Shown: piece after piece, positions 42,332 through 51,279 of the stretch
Numbering within the stretch: position 1 is the first letter of the stretch
Layout of the letters: every line of letters begins with the position of its first letter
DNA from: CAYSTL01 sp964516805
Lineage (GTDB): Archaea > Thermoplasmatota > Thermoplasmata > Halarchaeoplasmatales > Halarchaeoplasmataceae
Length of the DNA: 64,000 bases
NCBI GenBank assembly: GCA_964516805.1
Contig: CAZEXI010000002.1
Span: forward strand, 1-64,000
Direction: 5' to 3'
Notes under the pieces: model-generated
What the model was told of the DNA's origin: nothing
Database searches by the model: none
The model's input: the letters and a program-made list of their open reading frames with translations, nothing else
Translations under genes and position numbers: made by a program

Positions 42332-43510
42332 ATGAACATCGATAGTATAAGAAAGGATTTTCCATTGATAGACGATTACACTTATTTTGACAATGCATGC
42401 ATGACCATAAAGCCCTATCCTGTCATAGAAGCTACAACTGAATACTATGAATCTTATCCTGTCTGCGGTGGTGGACGTGTTCCTAATGTTCTTACTAATA
42501 AAGTCGACGATAAGATCAGAAGAGGAAGAGAATCTGTAAAAAAATTGATAAACGCAGATTCGACTGAAGAACTGGTTTTTACCAAAAATACTACAGAAGG
42601 AATAAACCTGGTTTCAAGAGGATTGGATCTGAAGAAAGGAGATGTTGTTTTATCTACGAATAAAGAACACAACAGCAATCTTGCACCCTGGATCAAACTT
42701 AAGGAAGAAGTTGGGATCGAATATGAGCAGATCCCTTTCAAAGAAAATGGTGAATTGGATTTAGAACTATTGAAAGAGAAGATGAATGAAGAAGTTAAAT
42801 TGGTCTCCATGGTCCATACCAGCAATGTTGATGGTACTACTATCCCTGCATCTGAAGTTGCAGATATAGCACACGACTATGATGCACTGTTCATGCTGGA
42901 TGGGGCACAGAGTGTTCCACATAGACCTTTCGATGTTAAAGAGGAAGATATCGATATACTCAATTTTTCAATACATAAGATGCTTGGACCCACTGGAGTA
43001 GGGGTCCTTTATGCTTCAGAAGATATCTTGGAAGAGCTATCACCACTGGCTGTTGGTGGAGGAAGTGTAGTTGAATCTACTTATAAGGATATTGATCTTC
43101 ACGATATACCTCAAAAATTCGAATGTGGTCTTCAGAACTATTCTGGTTTGTGTGGTGTAGAAGAAGCTGTGAATTACCTGATGGATATCGGGCTGGAAAA
43201 TATAGAGAAGCATGAAAAGAAGTTGAACAAATACGTTACTGAAAGGTTGAAAGGCAAAGTCAATATCATAGGACCAGAGGACCCAAAAAAGAGATCAGGT
43301 ATATTCAACTTCTATATGGAGGATATGAGTGCTGAAGATATATCTAAACAACTTGAAAAGAACAATATCATCACTAGATTCGGAAGAAACTGTGCTTACT
43401 CATGGTACAATTCAGAGGGTATAAAAGAAGGTGTTAGGGCCTCTTTCTATATCTATAATTCGATGGAAGAAGTCGAGAAGTTTGTTGATGTGATGGAAGA
43501 GATAGTTTGA
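42332..43510 (+). CDS. Class V aminotransferase / cysteine desulfurase-like
   Basis: The 392-residue PLP enzyme has the SufS/CsdA plan: FDNACMTIKPYPVIEA at the start, TKNTTEGINLV near residue 86, EHNSNLAPW with the PLP-stacking His near 112, MLDGAQSVPH near 188, the Schiff-base Lys in FSIHKMLGPTG near 215, and a late catalytic-type Cys in FGRNCAYSWYN near 353. The TKNTTE, DGAQS and HK elements support the class V assignment, and the Cys loop supports desulfurase. It releases sulfur from cysteine for clusters or tRNA thiolation. The divergent gap to the next transporter genes and the sulfur transporters nearby support a sulfur role. Confidence 0.85.
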   Translation: MNIDSIRKDFPLIDDYTYFDNACMTIKPYPVIEATTEYYESYPVCGGGRVPNVLTNKVDDKIRRGRESVKKLINADSTEELVFTKNTTEGINLVSRGLDLKKGDVVLSTNKEHNSNLAPWIKLKEEVGIEYEQIPFKENGELDLELLKEKMNEEVKLVSMVHTSNVDGTTIPASEVADIAHDYDALFMLDGAQSVPHRPFDVKEEDIDILNFSIHKMLGPTGVGVLYASEDILEELSPLAVGGGSVVESTYKDIDLHDIPQKFECGLQNYSGLCGVEEAVNYLMDIGLENIEKHEKKLNKYVTERLKGKVNIIGPEDPKKRSGIFNFYMEDMSAEDISKQLEKNNIITRFGRNCAYSWYNSEGIKEGVRASFYIYNSMEEVEKFVDVMEEIV

Positions 43511-43534
43511 TTCCTTTAATACCTTGTTTAAGAT

Positions 43535-44086
43535 TCAGTAACCTATAGATTCTAGATAAAACATCACTGCAGAAAGTATGATCACAATTACTGAGACTAC
43601 AATCCATGGATTGATACCTAACATCTCTGGTATGGTTTTATTTCCAAGATTCTTTTTGAAGAGAATTTTTCTTATGCTCGTATAATAATGTGCGAATATA
43701 CCTGCTCCAGTCAATATACCTAATACACCAAATACAGCATGAACAGAACCTGAACCTACTGCTCCCACTGAAGTTCCTGGACAATAACCTAGCAGGGCAA
43801 AGCCAACTCCAAAAATCAAACCCCCGATTAGGATCGGATATACTCTACATGCTTTAGGTTGCAGTTCTATCAATCCCAAAGTTTTCATGGTATAGATCCC
43901 CAATGTACCAGTTATTATGGCAGAAAATATTATCTTTAGGACCGTAAAATCCCTTAGAAGTAGCTGTTCTATGATAACATCAAATTGAGTTGCCCCTCCT
44001 TTATGGAGCAGAAAACCAAATACTACACCGATAAGAAAACCGATGAACAACTGTAATTTTTTCTTTTTATGTAATCTATCGAACAT
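43535..44086 (-). CDS. YeeE/YedE family sulfur transporter half (second half)
   Basis: The 183-residue protein is a half-length YeeE/YedE (DUF395) membrane protein. GYCPGTSVGAVGSGS near residue 97 carries the conserved Cys and Gly-rich motif of the thiosulfate permease family (TsuA in its full-length form), and GLLHKGGATQF-type sequence near 24 is the equivalent of the other motif. It has about five membrane helices. The gene begins directly at the stop of the other half (TGA followed by ATG at 44086) with a GGGGGGT site before it. It imports thiosulfate or a related sulfur ion, or passes sulfur to a partner; no TusA-like gene is adjacent. Confidence 0.8.
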   Translation of the reverse strand: MFDRLHKKKKLQLFIGFLIGVVFGFLLHKGGATQFDVIIEQLLLRDFTVLKIIFSAIITGTLGIYTMKTLGLIELQPKACRVYPILIGGLIFGVGFALLGYCPGTSVGAVGSGSVHAVFGVLGILTGAGIFAHYYTSIRKILFKKNLGNKTIPEMLGINPWIVVSVIVIILSAVMFYLESIGY

Positions 44087-44611
44087 TCAGATACCCCCCA
44101 TGAATGAGTAAAGAAAGAATGCTGTAGCTATTCCACCTATGAAGAAAAATATGAATGCTAACCAGCTTCCTACAGCCATCTGGATAGTACCGCTTATCCC
44201 ATGTCCGCTGGTACATCCACCTGCCATCCTAGATCCGAAACCGATGAAAATACCGCCTATGAAACCTGTTACGAACCTAAAGATCAACGTGTTCCCGAAT
44301 GCACTTTCCCAGATACTCGGGATGGTTTCTACATTAAAATTTCCGGATAGAAGAGAGGAAATAAAAGCTCCAAATAGAACACCCAGTACAAGCATCCACT
44401 CCCAATCAATTTTAGGGATGAACTCTTTGTAATATTCTTTCTGTTCTACTTTCTTACCTCTTACGGCCTTTTCAGTCATACCTGTAGTTCTAGCAAATGC
44501 TGTCGAACAGCCTATCGCTTTATCAGAAAAAATAAAACTTAACCAAACAAGAACACCTATCCCAATACCTACAATATAAGGAGACCATCTTGCTGAAAGA
44601 AACCAATCCAT
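44087..44611 (-). CDS. YeeE/YedE family sulfur transporter half (first half)
   Basis: The 174-residue protein is the partner half of the following gene. GSRMAGGCTSGHGISGT near residue 126 is the family motif with the Cys proposed to carry sulfur, and FSDKAIGCSTAFARTTGM near 30 is the second Cys-containing segment. There are about five membrane helices, and the C-terminus IGGIATAFFLYSFMGGI is hydrophobic. It is the first gene of the pair on the minus strand; the ATG at 44611 is preceded by AT-rich sequence with no strong ribosome site. Split YeeE/YedE pairs are common in archaea and anaerobes. Confidence 0.82.
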   Translation of the reverse strand: MDWFLSARWSPYIVGIGIGVLVWLSFIFSDKAIGCSTAFARTTGMTEKAVRGKKVEQKEYYKEFIPKIDWEWMLVLGVLFGAFISSLLSGNFNVETIPSIWESAFGNTLIFRFVTGFIGGIFIGFGSRMAGGCTSGHGISGTIQMAVGSWLAFIFFFIGGIATAFFLYSFMGGI

Positions 44612-44715
44612 ATTCTCACAATTATATGTAATTAACTTATTCTATTTTATTATATTGCATCGTTTGACAGGAAAGTATTTACGCTCATAAGAACTAATAT
44701 AGTAAGGGGATTAAC

Positions 44716-45180
44716 ATGGAGATTGGTGATATATTTCCAAAATTAGAGAGCGAAAGTTTATCAGGTAAGAAAGTAAAGGTTCCTGATGATCTTAATGGTG
44801 AAGTCAACCTTATAAGTATAGCATTTGTAAGAGAAGCACAGGCTATGATCGATTCATGGGTGGAACCTTTCCAGGAAATGTGTGAGGGAAAATCAGCATA
44901 CGAGTTACCTATGATCGATGGATATTTCTGGAAAATATTTTCAGGCTTCATTGACGAAGGTATGAAAGCAGGGATACCAGAAGATAAACATGATTATGTG
45001 ATAACATACTACGGAGATACTTCCAAGTTCAGAAAACAGTTAGGAATAGATGATAGAAATCTAGCATACGTCTACTTATTAAACGAGGATGGAAGGATAG
45101 TATGGTCTGGTAAAGGCTTTGCCGATGAAGAAGGATTAGATAACATGGCAGAGCATCTTAAAAAAGTATGTTCCGTGTGA
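44716..45180 (+). CDS. Atp10/thioredoxin-fold-like protein
   Basis: The 154-residue protein resembles the ATP10 family, a thioredoxin-fold variant: a start EIGDIFPKLESESLSGKK, VNLISIAFVREAQAMIDSW near residue 37, SFRKQLGIDD-type segment (SKFRKQLGIDDRNLAYVYLL) near 105, and DGRIVWSGKGFADEEGL near 129. The redox CxxC is absent, as in ATP10, so a chaperone rather than an oxidoreductase role is likely; a single late Cys (KKVCSV) and one mid-protein Cys remain. AAGGGGA precedes ATG 44716. Yeast Atp10 helps ATP synthase assembly; what an archaeal member does is unknown. The sulfur-related genes are its neighbours. Confidence 0.65.
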   Translation: MEIGDIFPKLESESLSGKKVKVPDDLNGEVNLISIAFVREAQAMIDSWVEPFQEMCEGKSAYELPMIDGYFWKIFSGFIDEGMKAGIPEDKHDYVITYYGDTSKFRKQLGIDDRNLAYVYLLNEDGRIVWSGKGFADEEGLDNMAEHLKKVCSV

Positions 45181-45221
45181 AAACCGTAAATGATTTTACT
45201 TATAAAGGATATTATAAAATT

Positions 45222-45449
45222 ATGTCAGAGAATGATAATTCATCAAATTCAAAACAATGTAATAGATGTGGAGTTCCCATGAAGATATTAAACTTAGAAT
45301 GGGGTGACGATGAATCAGCTAATGAATTGATAACCATATTAGGAACATTGATAGATGAAGATGATGTTCCCAAAGAACCCATTGACTACAAATCATTAAA
45401 CATTGAATACTGCAACAAATGTGATTCTATAGATATTCATATCGAATAA
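45222..45449 (+). CDS. Small zinc-ribbon protein, unknown
   Basis: The 75-residue product starts at ATG 45222, 20-24 bases after a TATA-like CTTATAAAGG, so it is probably leaderless; an in-frame ATG at 45168 would overlap the upstream gene and is less likely. CNRCGVPM near residue 12 and EYCNKCDSIDIH near 62 form a two-CxxC zinc ribbon around an acidic loop (DDESANELITILG). Small zinc-ribbon proteins occur widely in archaea, with roles from RNA binding to unknown. Nothing more specific is seen. Confidence 0.6.
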   Translation: MSENDNSSNSKQCNRCGVPMKILNLEWGDDESANELITILGTLIDEDDVPKEPIDYKSLNIEYCNKCDSIDIHIE

Positions 45450-45477
45450 GCAAAAACTACTAAAAATTTAAATCTAT

Positions 45478-45882
45478 TCAAACTTCAGTATTGAACCATT
45501 CTGGTAATCTTCTGTACTTGTAATGATCCCTTATCAATTCTTCATACATATGTACAAAATAAGCATTAAATTTCTTCAAATATTTTACACCTTCTTTAGT
45601 TATAGATATCTTGTATTTTCTCTCCCCTTTATCTATTTCTATCAATCCATCCTCCTCTAAATTGTTGAGAACCTTATTGGTCATATGATGGTTTGATTTT
45701 ATCTCGTGTGAAATCTCATATTTAGGTAAATTTGGAACATCGTCATCAAAAACATCATCTAAAACATCTTCCAAATTAGACTGATATATATCTATGTTAA
45801 GCTCCTCGGCAAGGCGATTCAATGCCAGACAGGCATATAGTTCCCAATTTTTGTATTTACTCTTCTTTGAGCCCATCATCAT
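45478..45882 (-). CDS. Winged-helix protein of MarR/PadR type, unknown target
   Basis: The 134-residue protein has a central winged helix-turn-helix: SHEIKSNHHMTNKVLNNLEED then IEIDKGERKYKISITKEG, with MTNKVLNNLEEDGLI as the recognition helix and the Lys-rich wing GERKYK. The N-terminus is basic and the C-terminus aromatic (HMYEELIRDHYKYRRLPEW). It overlaps the stop of the upstream membrane-protein gene by ATGA, and three consecutive ATGs make the exact start uncertain. The coupling to the membrane protein implies that this regulator serves it. DNA target unknown. Confidence 0.7.
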   Translation of the reverse strand: MMMGSKKSKYKNWELYACLALNRLAEELNIDIYQSNLEDVLDDVFDDDVPNLPKYEISHEIKSNHHMTNKVLNNLEEDGLIEIDKGERKYKISITKEGVKYLKKFNAYFVHMYEELIRDHYKYRRLPEWFNTEV

Positions 45883-47186
45883 CTCCGTTCGATCTTTCCT
45901 TCAGGTAGGAATGGAAATACGGAATATGTTTCACCTTCTTCTATTACGATCTGAATACTGGTCTTCATCGGATCTCCACCCGGACCCTTATTCAACCGTA
46001 TCGTTCTTCTGGTTATGAATTCGACCAATTCTTCTTCTAGATCGATCAATTTATCCTCTTTCTCAGTAGTCAAAATAACTGCTCTCAAATAGTCAGGTCT
46101 TTTACCATATCCTTTCTCCAAATTATCGATGATATCATTTATTTGATTTACGAAGTCTCTACAGTAATCAACATCTATTTTACTGCTATCAACCTCTTTT
46201 ACTAGAAGTGTATATTCCAGTTCTTTTCCTGAAATAAAAGATAAATCAAATTTATATTCGTTACCTGAAGAACCTTTTAACTTTTTATCTTCATCTATGT
46301 TCCCACAAGAATCTTTTATTATTTTACTTAAACGATGATCTCTTTTTTTCAAATACTTTTTGAATCGTTCTAAAATATCTTCTCCTTCATAAATAAAAAG
46401 GGTTTCATCACTCTTGACAGTCTCTACTATCTTTGATTGTTCATTAAAATATTCTAAAAAATCCTTTACATCAGCAGTAAAAAAAGAAGCAAGTACAAAT
46501 AAAAGAACAAAAATGATTTCTCCCGATCTCCAAAGGAACTCAAATTGTCCGTACTTAGGTAACAAAAACCCATATTCTCCGGTGATAAAAGTGATATGTA
46601 GGATAAAATCAATGAGAACAAACACCGAAGCTAAAAAAAACAATTTAGATGCATAACCTATCTGACGAGAAAGTTGAGGTATCTCTCTATAAACATCATC
46701 AGTAATAGATAAAGAAGATCGATATGGATCGATCCCAGCTGTTTCCGAACCTAATTTTTCATCTAAATCTTTGATATCTTTAGAACCTTTCCAGAGATCA
46801 GACAAACCTTCAAATCGTGAATAAAGTACATCAAAAAATCTGAGAGATTGAAAAACTACAATTAGTATAAATATAGCCAATGCGATCAGAATTACAGTTC
46901 CAAATATTTTGAATGTATAGATCATTATGCTTAAAGTAAGCATATCAGTGAAATTTATATAAAATTGAAAAGATTGTACTGATAACGATATTAAGAAAAA
47001 TATAATAAAACTTAAACTTATAGCTATACTTCCAGTAATAAATTTATTTAGCACAGTTTTGTTCTTCATCAAATCATCAGATAGATCAAGGAATCCTTCC
47101 AAAGGACCTTCGACAGACCATTGGAGTGAGAATTTTTTAAAAAATCTACCACCCTTCATAATATTCAAATACAAATCGAAATTCAT
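45879..47186 (-). CDS. Membrane protein with large C-terminal cytoplasmic domain, unknown
   Basis: The 435-residue protein has membrane helices near residues 49-73, 83-115, 182-200 and 226-245, with a soluble N-terminus and a C-terminal domain of ~190 residues. That domain contains alternating strands and helices (SSGNEYKFDLSFISGKELEY, and LRAVILTTEKEDKLIDLEEE with FITRRTIRL after it) and a basic end. It looks like a DUF-type, possibly nuclease- or sensor-like module, without recognisable active-site residues. It precedes and overlaps a winged-helix gene (45478). A TATA-like region lies before the ATG at 47186. Confidence 0.6.
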   Translation of the reverse strand: MNFDLYLNIMKGGRFFKKFSLQWSVEGPLEGFLDLSDDLMKNKTVLNKFITGSIAISLSFIIFFLISLSVQSFQFYINFTDMLTLSIMIYTFKIFGTVILIALAIFILIVVFQSLRFFDVLYSRFEGLSDLWKGSKDIKDLDEKLGSETAGIDPYRSSLSITDDVYREIPQLSRQIGYASKLFFLASVFVLIDFILHITFITGEYGFLLPKYGQFEFLWRSGEIIFVLLFVLASFFTADVKDFLEYFNEQSKIVETVKSDETLFIYEGEDILERFKKYLKKRDHRLSKIIKDSCGNIDEDKKLKGSSGNEYKFDLSFISGKELEYTLLVKEVDSSKIDVDYCRDFVNQINDIIDNLEKGYGKRPDYLRAVILTTEKEDKLIDLEEELVEFITRRTIRLNKGPGGDPMKTSIQIVIEEGETYSVFPFLPEGKIERR

Positions 47187-47277
47187 ACTATATAAATATT
47201 ATCGAAACTTTTTTTCGAAGATGTTTTTCTAAACACTTGTTCTTTTTGTTATATATCCTTCCTAGGCCTACGTATTG

Positions 47278-48129
47278 ATGAGGCGAAATAAGATGGAAGA
47301 AAGAAAAGAAAATGAAGGTCCCTCCGACAATGAGGGAAATAAAAAAGACGAACCCGTCAGAAAAGAACCCCAGCAATACAATTATTCCCAAAGGAGACCA
47401 CCAAAAAGAAAGAAAAGCTCAAAACCAACAATTTCTGGTGCACTACTTTTAGTAGTAGCAGTTTTGGGAATGCTTTTCTCTTTGATAATGGTGGGAAGTG
47501 GGTTTATCCTGGATGATGTCGAAGATTGGTCATTTGTAGACGGTGGAACTACTACCATCGAAGGTCAAGTAGTAGATGAGAACGGTGACCCTATAGAAAA
47601 TGCAACTATAACAATAGTAGATACACATCTAGAAACAGAAACCGATGTAGACGGTAATTATAAGCTAGTTGGAGTCCCTAATGGTTTCCAAGAGATCAGA
47701 GTTGAAAAATCAGGTTACAAAACTATCATCCATAAAACCATGGTGAACGACAATGACTCTACTAAAGAAAATTACAATATCCACGATGGAGAAGTTCACA
47801 GAAAGGGCGATACATATGACTATACTCTACCAGACGGTTCTGGTGAATTAACCTATGGTGTAGGTCAAGACACTCTAGAGAAGATATTCGGAGATATACA
47901 TGGATTCCTAACAATAATAGGTATAATCACACTGATATGCTCAATAGTAGCATTGATAGGTGGTATATTCGCTCTTAAAAGAGAACATTTCGGTATAACA
48001 GTTGCTGCAGCAGTAGTAGGAATATTCTCATTCGGATTTGCTATCGGTTCGATACTATCGATAATAGCTCTATTCATTCTGGTGCTGGCATCAGATGAAT
48101 TCGGAGATGAGGACGAAAACAACTACTAA
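47278..48129 (+). CDS. Membrane protein with carboxypeptidase-regulatory-like domain
   Basis: The 283-residue protein starts at ATG 47278, about 25 bases after TTATATATCC, and so is probably leaderless. A Lys/Pro/Gln-rich cytoplasmic head (residues 1-50) precedes a helix at ~52-75, then an external carboxypeptidase-regulatory-like beta-sandwich (TTTIEGQVVDENGDPIENAT, near 90-155), and three helices at ~205-275 that end in an acidic tail. Such domains bind other proteins or sugars on the cell surface. It is 31 bases from the ABC ATPase gene and could be its first operon member, though its own promoter is apparent. Confidence 0.75.
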   Translation: MRRNKMEERKENEGPSDNEGNKKDEPVRKEPQQYNYSQRRPPKRKKSSKPTISGALLLVVAVLGMLFSLIMVGSGFILDDVEDWSFVDGGTTTIEGQVVDENGDPIENATITIVDTHLETETDVDGNYKLVGVPNGFQEIRVEKSGYKTIIHKTMVNDNDSTKENYNIHDGEVHRKGDTYDYTLPDGSGELTYGVGQDTLEKIFGDIHGFLTIIGIITLICSIVALIGGIFALKREHFGITVAAAVVGIFSFGFAIGSILSIIALFILVLASDEFGDEDENNY

Positions 48130-48160
48130 AACAGAAATCAACTAGACAGGAGATGATCGT

Positions 48161-48829
48161 ATGACTCAGATCAAAATACGTAATTTGAATAAAAGATACA
48201 GTTCAGGTGATGTCGAGTGCACAGCTTTAGATAAAGTGGACCTTGAGATCAACAAAGGAGAATTTGTAGCCATAGTTGGCCCATCAGGTAGTGGAAAATC
48301 TACCTTACTCAACATGATCACAGGTATAGATAAACCTACCAAGGGCAGTGTAAAAATAAATAATAAAGAGATCACAGAGATGGACGAAGATGAACTTGCT
48401 TCATGGAGATGTAAGAACATGGGAGTCATCTTCCAGTTCTTTCAATTATTTCCAACTTTGACAGCAATCGAGAATGTGATGCTTCCTATGGACTTTGCTA
48501 ACAACGGTAACGGTAATAAAAAAAATATGGCTTTGAGGAATCTGAACCTTGTTGGGTTAAAAGATAAATCAAATAACCTTCCAATGGAACTATCCGGTGG
48601 AGAAAAACAGAGAGTAGCTATAGCTAGAGCTTTGGCGAATGATCCTGACCTGATAGTAGGTGACGAACCCACTGGTAACCTAGATACTCATACAGCCGAC
48701 AAGATGTACAAGCTTTTGAGATCACTAAATAAAAGAGGAAAAACAGTGATCTTCGTTACACATAATAAAAATCTAGCCAAAAGAGCTGATAGAACACTAG
48801 TTATCAGAGATGGTAAACTGGTGAACTAG
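48161..48829 (+). CDS. ABC transporter ATP-binding protein (LolD/MacB type)
   Basis: The 222-residue ATPase has Walker A GPSGSGKST near residues 40-48, Q-loop VIFQFFQLFPTLT near 90, signature LSGGEKQRVAIARAL near 144, Walker B LIVGDEPTGNLD near 164 and the H-loop THNKN near 204. The LFPTLTAIENVMLPM pattern is characteristic of LolD/MacB-type partners of FtsX permeases. An AGGAGATGAT ribosome site precedes ATG 48161, and the permease starts nine bases after its stop. It powers movement of lipids, peptides or signals at the membrane; the cargo is not known. Confidence 0.95.
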   Translation: MTQIKIRNLNKRYSSGDVECTALDKVDLEINKGEFVAIVGPSGSGKSTLLNMITGIDKPTKGSVKINNKEITEMDEDELASWRCKNMGVIFQFFQLFPTLTAIENVMLPMDFANNGNGNKKNMALRNLNLVGLKDKSNNLPMELSGGEKQRVAIARALANDPDLIVGDEPTGNLDTHTADKMYKLLRSLNKRGKTVIFVTHNKNLAKRADRTLVIRDGKLVN

Positions 48830-48837
48830 GTGGTATT

Positions 48838-51210
48838 ATGTCATCAATTTTACTTAAAAAATCGTGGCGTGACCTCAGTGAGAAAAAGGCACGCACTATT
48901 TTTGTTATTTTAACTATCGCGATCGCTGTAGGTGGTATATCAATATTCAGCATAGCGCCTATGAGCAATGATATTGTTAAAGAAGAAGTTCAAGAAAATA
49001 ATCTGTATGAAGTACAGATCGTATTGAAAGAAGGCATAGATTATTCGGTTGTTAAAGATCTTGAAAGTATTTCAAATATAAAAACCTCAGATGGCCATGT
49101 ACAATTCACCTCTAAGATATATGTGGATGAAAAACGTATGGACGCAATTTTCATCGGAGTAAATGATTTTGAACAGCAGAAGTTGGATATTATAGATAAA
49201 CGAAAAGGAGAACTGCCTGAAAATCATCAGGTATTGACAGAAATAGATAATTCAAAGAAAGCAGTTTACAAAGGAGATATAGGCGATACCTTTAAAGTAG
49301 TAGACAATGAAGGAAAAAAAACAGAGATAAGAATATCTGGAAAGGGCAGAAGTTTAGCTTATGGATGGCCACCCAATGCAGGTATTGCTGCGTTCTATAC
49401 CGATAATCAAACTATCGAAAATATCAGTAGTATTGAAGGATTTAATGTGATCGAATTTGATCTCCATAAAACAGATAACGAATCCATAGAAAACACAATA
49501 AAATCTATCAAATATAGACTTTCAAATAACACAGATAACGTAACATTTGCACAGATGCCAGAGATACGAGAACAGGGGTCATGGCCAGGTAAAGATCAGA
49601 TGGAGAGTACAGCTTCTTTACTTCATATCGTAGCTTATATTGCATTGTTCAGCAGTGTATTTCTCATTGCCAATACTATGAATTCTTTCGTCAAAGAACA
49701 GGTAAACGAGATCGGTTCGATGAAAGCAATAGGTGCTACGAAGAAACAAGTTGTAAAATCTTATTTCTTGACTTCATTGTTATTAGGATTACTTGGCTCT
49801 GCACTTGGAACGATATTCAGTATATTCATTTCTTACAAATTGGTGAATTTTACCATCGGGATATGGGGTATTTCACCACAGTTCAGTATCCATCCACCAA
49901 CACTATTGGTGGGTTTTTCAGCAGGCATTGGTTTAACTGTACTGGCCTCATTACCAGCTTTATACAAAGTACTTAAAATGAACACTAAAGATGCGATGAA
50001 TGACCAGGGCATATCAGGAAATTTTGGTAAGAGCAGAATAGATAAAATATTGATGAAGGCTAGGGGTATACCAAAATCTATCCAGATGGGTATCAGAAAT
50101 ATCGCTAGAAAGAAAGGTAGATCAATAGCTACGATCCTACAGATATCGATAGCCATCGGAAGCATGCTTGCATTGAGCACTTTAGGTGCATCGATATATA
50201 CTACCATTGATGGTGAATTCGATTCATATGATTTCGACGTATCTGTGAATAGTGCAGATCAATCTTTATTCAATGAGAGTAATCAGATAATGCTTCAAGA
50301 AGACCATAGGATAAAAAATGTTGAAGGTGTTTATCGAACACAGTTTGAATACAGGGATAAATCTTTGGTCATCAACGGTTTCGATCATAACACCGATTGT
50401 TATACTCCAAACATAAAAGAAGGAAGGTGGTTCAACGATAGAAATCAGGAAAACCAGGATCGAGTTGTGGTGATAACAAAGAAATTAAAAGGTGATTACA
50501 ACTTTGACGTCGGAGATGATATAACATTCAATACGCCTGTAGGTAAGAAGGAGTTTAAGGTCATAGGAATAGACAAAACTCTAATGAATAATGGTGATGT
50601 GGCATTCATACCTAAAACTACACTTCAAGACATAAACGATGATCAGGGAAAGGTTACAGGTTTCTTTATACAGTCCCACACAGATGATCATGATCAAATC
50701 GATGCCTTGGCTGTGGATATAGAAGACAAGATGATCAAAAAAGGTTATCCTGCTAATACGAATGTCCTGTATCTTATGAAAGAAAGGAATATAGCCCAAA
50801 ATCGATCCACTATGCAGATGGTATATCTCTTAGGTATGCTTATTGTAACGATCGGTGTAGTAGGACTGACAAATACATTGAGCATGAACGTAATAGAAAG
50901 GATCAAAGAGATCGGAATCCTACGAACAATAGGAGCTAGAAGTTGGAACCTAAGAAGCATATTTGGATTCGAGGGTATAACGTTAGCACTATTTGGATGG
51001 ATTCTAAGTATACCTATAGGATATCTTATGGGGAGTTATGTTGTACATTCATTCAATGATGTCTTCTCAGTCGAACTAGTCATGGTCTACCCGCTTAAAG
51101 ATGTTTTAATAGGTCTAGCAGCCATACTGATATTGACTACTATTGTGATGCAACTACCTCTTCTTAAAGTAGTACGATTTAAACCAGGTGAAGCACTGAG
51201 ATACGAGTAA
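48838..51210 (+). CDS. ABC transporter permease with two FtsX/MacB domains
   Basis: The 790-residue protein contains two FtsX-type units. The first has an N-terminal helix at ~18-38 (TIFVILTIAIAVGGISIFSI), a large external domain, and three helices at ~265-390 after the FtsX motif VNEIGSMKAIGATKKQVVKSYF. The second repeats the plan: helix at ~437-455, external domain, FtsX motif ERIKEIGILRTIGARSWNLR near 692 and three helices to 785. The external domains have the MacB periplasmic-core look. A GGTGG site precedes ATG 48838. It forms the channel or mechanotransmitter with the ATPase. A terminator hairpin follows. Confidence 0.9.
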   Translation: MSSILLKKSWRDLSEKKARTIFVILTIAIAVGGISIFSIAPMSNDIVKEEVQENNLYEVQIVLKEGIDYSVVKDLESISNIKTSDGHVQFTSKIYVDEKRMDAIFIGVNDFEQQKLDIIDKRKGELPENHQVLTEIDNSKKAVYKGDIGDTFKVVDNEGKKTEIRISGKGRSLAYGWPPNAGIAAFYTDNQTIENISSIEGFNVIEFDLHKTDNESIENTIKSIKYRLSNNTDNVTFAQMPEIREQGSWPGKDQMESTASLLHIVAYIALFSSVFLIANTMNSFVKEQVNEIGSMKAIGATKKQVVKSYFLTSLLLGLLGSALGTIFSIFISYKLVNFTIGIWGISPQFSIHPPTLLVGFSAGIGLTVLASLPALYKVLKMNTKDAMNDQGISGNFGKSRIDKILMKARGIPKSIQMGIRNIARKKGRSIATILQISIAIGSMLALSTLGASIYTTIDGEFDSYDFDVSVNSADQSLFNESNQIMLQEDHRIKNVEGVYRTQFEYRDKSLVINGFDHNTDCYTPNIKEGRWFNDRNQENQDRVVVITKKLKGDYNFDVGDDITFNTPVGKKEFKVIGIDKTLMNNGDVAFIPKTTLQDINDDQGKVTGFFIQSHTDDHDQIDALAVDIEDKMIKKGYPANTNVLYLMKERNIAQNRSTMQMVYLLGMLIVTIGVVGLTNTLSMNVIERIKEIGILRTIGARSWNLRSIFGFEGITLALFGWILSIPIGYLMGSYVVHSFNDVFSVELVMVYPLKDVLIGLAAILILTTIVMQLPLLKVVRFKPGEALRYE

Positions 51211-51217
51211 AGATCTT

Positions 51218-51240
51218 GGGGAAAAACCCCTCTTTTCTTT
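51218..51240 (+). terminator. Hairpin and T-rich terminator after ABC operon
   Basis: GGGG-AAAAA-CCCC at 51218-51230 followed by TCTTTTCTTT. It begins eight bases after the permease stop. The form is bacterial-like intrinsic termination, unusual beside the plain T-tracts elsewhere in the window. Confidence 0.55.
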
Positions 51241-51279
51241 CTCCAAAAATTTATCTATTTCTTTTTAGTTTACATATAC

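Noticed and set aside
47188..47391. Minus-strand hydrophobic ORF of 67 codons
   Set aside because: It overlaps the start and leaderless promoter of the plus-strand membrane protein at 47278 and has no support of its own.
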